Shown one piece after another: positions 61,196 through 64,000 of a stretch of DNA of 64,000 nt; position 1 is the first letter of the stretch; each line of letters opens with the position of its first letter. The stretch lies in NCBI GenBank assembly GCA_964219345.1, contig CAXPPN010000025.1:1-64000 (forward strand), written 5' to 3'. The notes under the pieces are model-generated. The model saw only the letters and a program-made list of their open reading frames with translations. It was not told the DNA's origin and did not search any database. Both the position numbers and the translations under genes were made by a program. The stretch comes from UBA3537 sp964219345. Lineage in GTDB: Bacteria; Bacteroidota; Bacteroidia; Flavobacteriales; Flavobacteriaceae.

Positions 61196-62467
61196 ATGGC
61201 TGTAGATTTGCTACTAGGACTCCAATGGGGTGATGAAGGAAAAGGAAAAATTGTTGATGTACTTACCAAAAACTACGATATTATTGCTCGATTTCAAGGA
61301 GGGCCAAATGCTGGTCACACCCTTGTTTTCAATGGAATGAAACATGTACTACATACAATTCCATCCGGAATTTTTCATGATAACGTAAAAAACCTTGTAG
61401 GAAATGGGGTTGTGATTGACCCTGTAATTTTCAAAAAAGAGTTGGATAAACTTTCTGAACAAGATGTAGACTTTCGAAAAACGTTATTAATTTCTAGAAA
61501 AGCCCACCTCATTTTGCCTACACACCGCCTATTGGATGCTGCTTCTGAGACTTCAAAAGGTAAAGCAAAAATTGGCTCTACCCTAAAAGGTATTGGCCCA
61601 ACATATATGGACAAAACAGGCAGAAATGGAATTCGTGTTGGTGATTTGGAACTTAGTGATTGGAAAGACAAATACCGTAATTTGGCAAATAAACATCAAG
61701 CCATGATTGATTTCTACAATGTTGAGCTTGAATATGATTTAAAAGAACTTGAAAATGAATTTTTTGAGGCCGTGGAAACGTTAAAATCATTAGAATTTAT
61801 TGATTCTGAGGAATATTTACATCAAGCACAACGTGATAAAAAATCGATACTTGCTGAAGGAGCACAAGGTTCTCTACTCGATATTGATTTTGGAACATAT
61901 CCATTTGTAACTTCTTCAAATACCACTGCAGCTGGTGCTTGTACAGGGCTTGGAGTTGCACCAAACTCCATCAACGATGTATTTGGAATTTTTAAAGCCT
62001 ATACAACACGTGTTGGCTCTGGTCCATTCCCAACAGAGCTTTTTGATGAAAATGGAGAAACGATGAGTCGTGTTGGACATGAATTTGGAGCAACAACAGG
62101 TAGACCAAGACGTTGTGGGTGGCTAGATTTGGTTGCACTACGTTACGCATGTCAAGTCAATGGTGTTACGCAGCTAATGATGATGAAAGCCGATGTTTTA
62201 TCTGGGTTTAAAACATTAAAAGTTTGTACAGCATACAACTATAAAGGACAAGAAATTAAACATTTACCATACAATATTGAATCTGAAAATGTCACTCCAA
62301 TTTACACCGATTTTAATGGCTGGGATAAAGATTTAACGTCTATGAACAGTGTCGACACACTCCCACAAACATTAATTGAATATATTGAGTTTTTGGAAAA
62401 TGAATTACAAATTCCAATTAAAATAGTATCGGTTGGCCCAGACAGAAAGCAAACTATTTTTAGGTAA
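61196..62467 (+). CDS. purA: Adenylosuccinate synthetase
   Basis: Makes adenylosuccinate from IMP, aspartate and GTP, the first committed AMP step. The 423 residues show the full pattern: GLQWGDEGKGKIVD (P-loop, catalytic aspartate), GGPNAGHT, GIGPTYMDK, AEGAQGSLLDIDFGTYPFVTSS-type residues, GATTGRPRRCGWLD and SVGPDRKQT. It is co-oriented with relA/spoT and the Fur gene. The 101 bases to the next gene contain a -7 box, so that gene has its own promoter. Confidence 0.96.
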   Translation: MAVDLLLGLQWGDEGKGKIVDVLTKNYDIIARFQGGPNAGHTLVFNGMKHVLHTIPSGIFHDNVKNLVGNGVVIDPVIFKKELDKLSEQDVDFRKTLLISRKAHLILPTHRLLDAASETSKGKAKIGSTLKGIGPTYMDKTGRNGIRVGDLELSDWKDKYRNLANKHQAMIDFYNVELEYDLKELENEFFEAVETLKSLEFIDSEEYLHQAQRDKKSILAEGAQGSLLDIDFGTYPFVTSSNTTAAGACTGLGVAPNSINDVFGIFKAYTTRVGSGPFPTELFDENGETMSRVGHEFGATTGRPRRCGWLDLVALRYACQVNGVTQLMMMKADVLSGFKTLKVCTAYNYKGQEIKHLPYNIESENVTPIYTDFNGWDKDLTSMNSVDTLPQTLIEYIEFLENELQIPIKIVSVGPDRKQTIFR

Positions 62468-62513
62468 TTGATTTTTATTTGAAATTACTAAATCCTCTTA
62501 ATTTTAGTCGTAA

Positions 62514-62547
62514 TTGAGCGTTAAATTTTGGAGAATCCCTATTTTTG
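62514..62547 (+). promoter_or_regulatory. -33/-7 promoter for the OstA-like gene
   Basis: TTG (62514-62516), 23 bases, then TATTTTTG (62540-62547), an exact -7 consensus, about 21 bases before the GTG start at 62569. Confidence 0.5.
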
Positions 62548-62568
62548 TTAAAATTCGAACTCAAAGTC

Positions 62569-64000
62569 GTGAAAAATAAACAGCTCCTAATTTTATTTAT
62601 TCTTTCTTTTTCCATTCTAACATTTGCTCAAGAACGGAAACAAATTGAGATTGAATATGCACCTTATATGACTTTTGAAGAGGATAAACCCGATGCTACA
62701 ATCCTTACACGTGATGGTTCTGATCAAGTTCACATCAAACATAAAGGCATTGAAATGTGGTGTGATGAAGCTATTTATTATGGTAAAGAAGATTTCATAG
62801 AAGCCTATGGAAGCGTGAGAGTCAAACAAGGAGATAGCATCAATATGACCTCAAAATACGTTGAATATAGCGGGAAAACACAACTCGCCTATGCAAGTGG
62901 CGATGTGGTTCTGATAGACCCTGACTCAAAACTATATACCGATATATTACATTTTGATCGTATTAAACAACAAGCTTATTATAATCAAAAAGGTAAGGTA
63001 GTTCGTGATACATCAGGTACAATTACAAGTACTGTTGGGCGTTACTATGTGAATTCCAAAAAGTATCAATTTGTGGATAATGTAAAATTGGTTAATCCAG
63101 AATATGAAATTGATACAGAACGTTTGGATTTTTACACCGAATCCGGCTATGCATTTATGTTTGGACCAACAACAATTACGAGTGAAACAAGTGTAATTTA
63201 TTGTGAAAGAGGGTTTTATAATACAAATAATGATACTGGATATTTTGTAAAAAAATCAAAAATAAACTACGACGACCGTATTGTTGAAGGCGATAGCGTA
63301 TACTTTGATCGTAACAAAAATTTTGCTTCAGCAACTAATAATATTACGGTAATTGATACTTTAAACAAAAGTATTATAAAGGGCCATTATGCCGAAGTTT
63401 TCAGAGAAAAAGACTCTGTTTTTATCACCAAAAGAGCACTAGCAATTACAGAACAAGAAAATGATTCTATTTTTATGCATAGCGATACGCTTATGGTAAC
63501 AGGACCACCTGATGAACGGATTATTCGGGGTTATTATAATGCTAAGATGTTTAAATCCAATTTAAGTGGAAAAGCAGACTCTATTCATATGAATCAAAAA
63601 ACAGGACTCACACAATTGATTAATTTTTATGATGTTGATGCCGATGCTTTTTCAAAAAAAGAACATCCAGTTTTATGGCATTTTGAAAGTCAGATTACAG
63701 GCGATTCCATTCATTTAATTTCAAATACAAAGAATGAAACTCTAGACTCGTTAAAGGTATTCAATAGCGCATTTGTTATTAGTAAGGACAGTTTGGGCGA
63801 TGGATTTAATCAAATTTCAGGAAAAGTATTATATGGTTTATTTGAGAATAATGAATTGAACACAATTGATGTTATAAAAAATGCTGAAACTATTTACTAC
63901 CTAAGAAATAGCGAAAATGAACTGGTTGGTATTGATAAATCAAAATCTGGATCGATTAAAATATTTATTTCAGAGAATCAGATAGATGAGCTAAGAAAAA
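62569..64000 (+). CDS. OstA/LptA-like protein, 5' part (runs off the window)
   Basis: GTG start at 62569, then an open frame to the window end (at least 477 codons). It has a signal peptide of about 20 residues (KNKQLLILFILSFSILTFAQ). The mature part repeats a short beta-strand pattern of the OstA/LptA jelly-roll type: YYGKEDFIEAYGSVRVKQGD, MTSKYVEYSGKTQLAYASGD, TSTVGRYYVNSKKYQFVDNV. It is most likely an LPS-transport-type protein of the periplasm, and its place after purA fits other Flavobacteria. The 3' end is outside the window. Confidence 0.82.
   Translation, partial: MKNKQLLILFILSFSILTFAQERKQIEIEYAPYMTFEEDKPDATILTRDGSDQVHIKHKGIEMWCDEAIYYGKEDFIEAYGSVRVKQGDSINMTSKYVEYSGKTQLAYASGDVVLIDPDSKLYTDILHFDRIKQQAYYNQKGKVVRDTSGTITSTVGRYYVNSKKYQFVDNVKLVNPEYEIDTERLDFYTESGYAFMFGPTTITSETSVIYCERGFYNTNNDTGYFVKKSKINYDDRIVEGDSVYFDRNKNFASATNNITVIDTLNKSIIKGHYAEVFREKDSVFITKRALAITEQENDSIFMHSDTLMVTGPPDERIIRGYYNAKMFKSNLSGKADSIHMNQKTGLTQLINFYDVDADAFSKKEHPVLWHFESQITGDSIHLISNTKNETLDSLKVFNSAFVISKDSLGDGFNQISGKVLYGLFENNELNTIDVIKNAETIYYLRNSENELVGIDKSKSGSIKIFISENQIDELRK

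Noticed and set aside
1..64000. CRISPR array, insertion sequence or prophage
   Set aside because: No regularly spaced direct repeats, transposase motifs with terminal inverted repeats, or phage structural genes were seen. Gene content is housekeeping throughout.

Overview
The window looks like a chromosomal segment of a marine-type Flavobacteriaceae (Bacteroidota). The evidence is the low G+C content, the near absence of Shine-Dalgarno sites, and many exact TAnnTTTG (-7 type) promoter boxes just upstream of genes. The gene content fits as well: the gliding-associated isomerase gldI, the bacillithiol gene bshB1, a fused CcsBA cytochrome c assembly protein, WbqC, DUF5683, DUF3810 and DUF2520 proteins, a two-subunit methylmalonyl-CoA mutase, and an OstA/LptA-like gene after purA. 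I cannot name the genus from sequence alone. There is no rRNA operon, CRISPR array, insertion sequence or convincing prophage. Almost everything is core housekeeping.

Layout. 1-6.5 kb: a tRNA-His, then minus-strand bshB1, a trans-sulfuration PLP enzyme and small membrane proteins, a HAD phosphatase, and the 1065-residue ccsBA. 6.7-13.6 kb: DUF2520-kdsC-maf on plus, pabB-tilS-yheT on minus, and a DEAD-box helicase. 13.6-14.2 kb: an ECF sigma factor gene broken by three single-base frameshifts. 14.4-18.7 kb: lpdA, an Lrp-type regulator divergent from a methionine gamma-lyase-like enzyme, and a YdjM-like membrane protein. 18.8-23.5 kb: a small helical protein with a ROK glucokinase, holA, a lone HsdR_N nuclease-like protein with a glycosyltransferase, and an OmpA-type lipoprotein. 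23.5-31.4 kb: pheT, trxB, and the overlapping run udk-ftsB/divIC-mutA-mutB. 31.5-37.9 kb: two ParA paralogues, parB, DUF5683, dapB, lepB and wbqC. 37.9-44.2 kb (minus): a TPR protein, ribH, two small membrane proteins, mutL, two rhomboids and a phosphatase-fold protein. 44.3-47.7 kb: recF, a lipoprotein, a DUF721 (DciA-like) protein, a small secreted protein, a damaged two-gene lipoprotein locus, and ndk. 47.8-57.5 kb: nrnA, gldI, a cyclophilin-FKBP fusion, pepD, DUF3810 and two amidohydrolase-family genes. 57.6-64 kb: an rRNA/tRNA methyltransferase, relA/spoT, a Fur-family regulator, purA and the start of an OstA-like gene that runs off the window.

How genes work together. The parA-parB block covers chromosome partition. 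recF, DUF721, holA and mutL cover replication and repair. gldI and the PPIase fusion point to folding of exported (gliding or type IX secretion) proteins. kdsC and the OstA-like protein belong to LPS synthesis and export. mutAB handles propionyl/succinyl-CoA interconversion.

The least ordinary signals are the following. First, a decaying locus at 46567-47190, with a lipoprotein gene whose start is ATA, a frameshifted 43-residue partner and a damaged promoter. Second, the sigma-factor pseudogene. Third, a second ParA carrying a C-terminal domain that looks BamE/SmpA-like. Fourth, three amidohydrolase-type domains in a row, of which only one keeps the metal-binding D-x-H-x-H-like motif. Several genes have -7 boxes ending 4-11 bases before the start codon, which suggests leaderless or nearly leaderless transcripts. 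I did not find a clearly new defence or mobile system.
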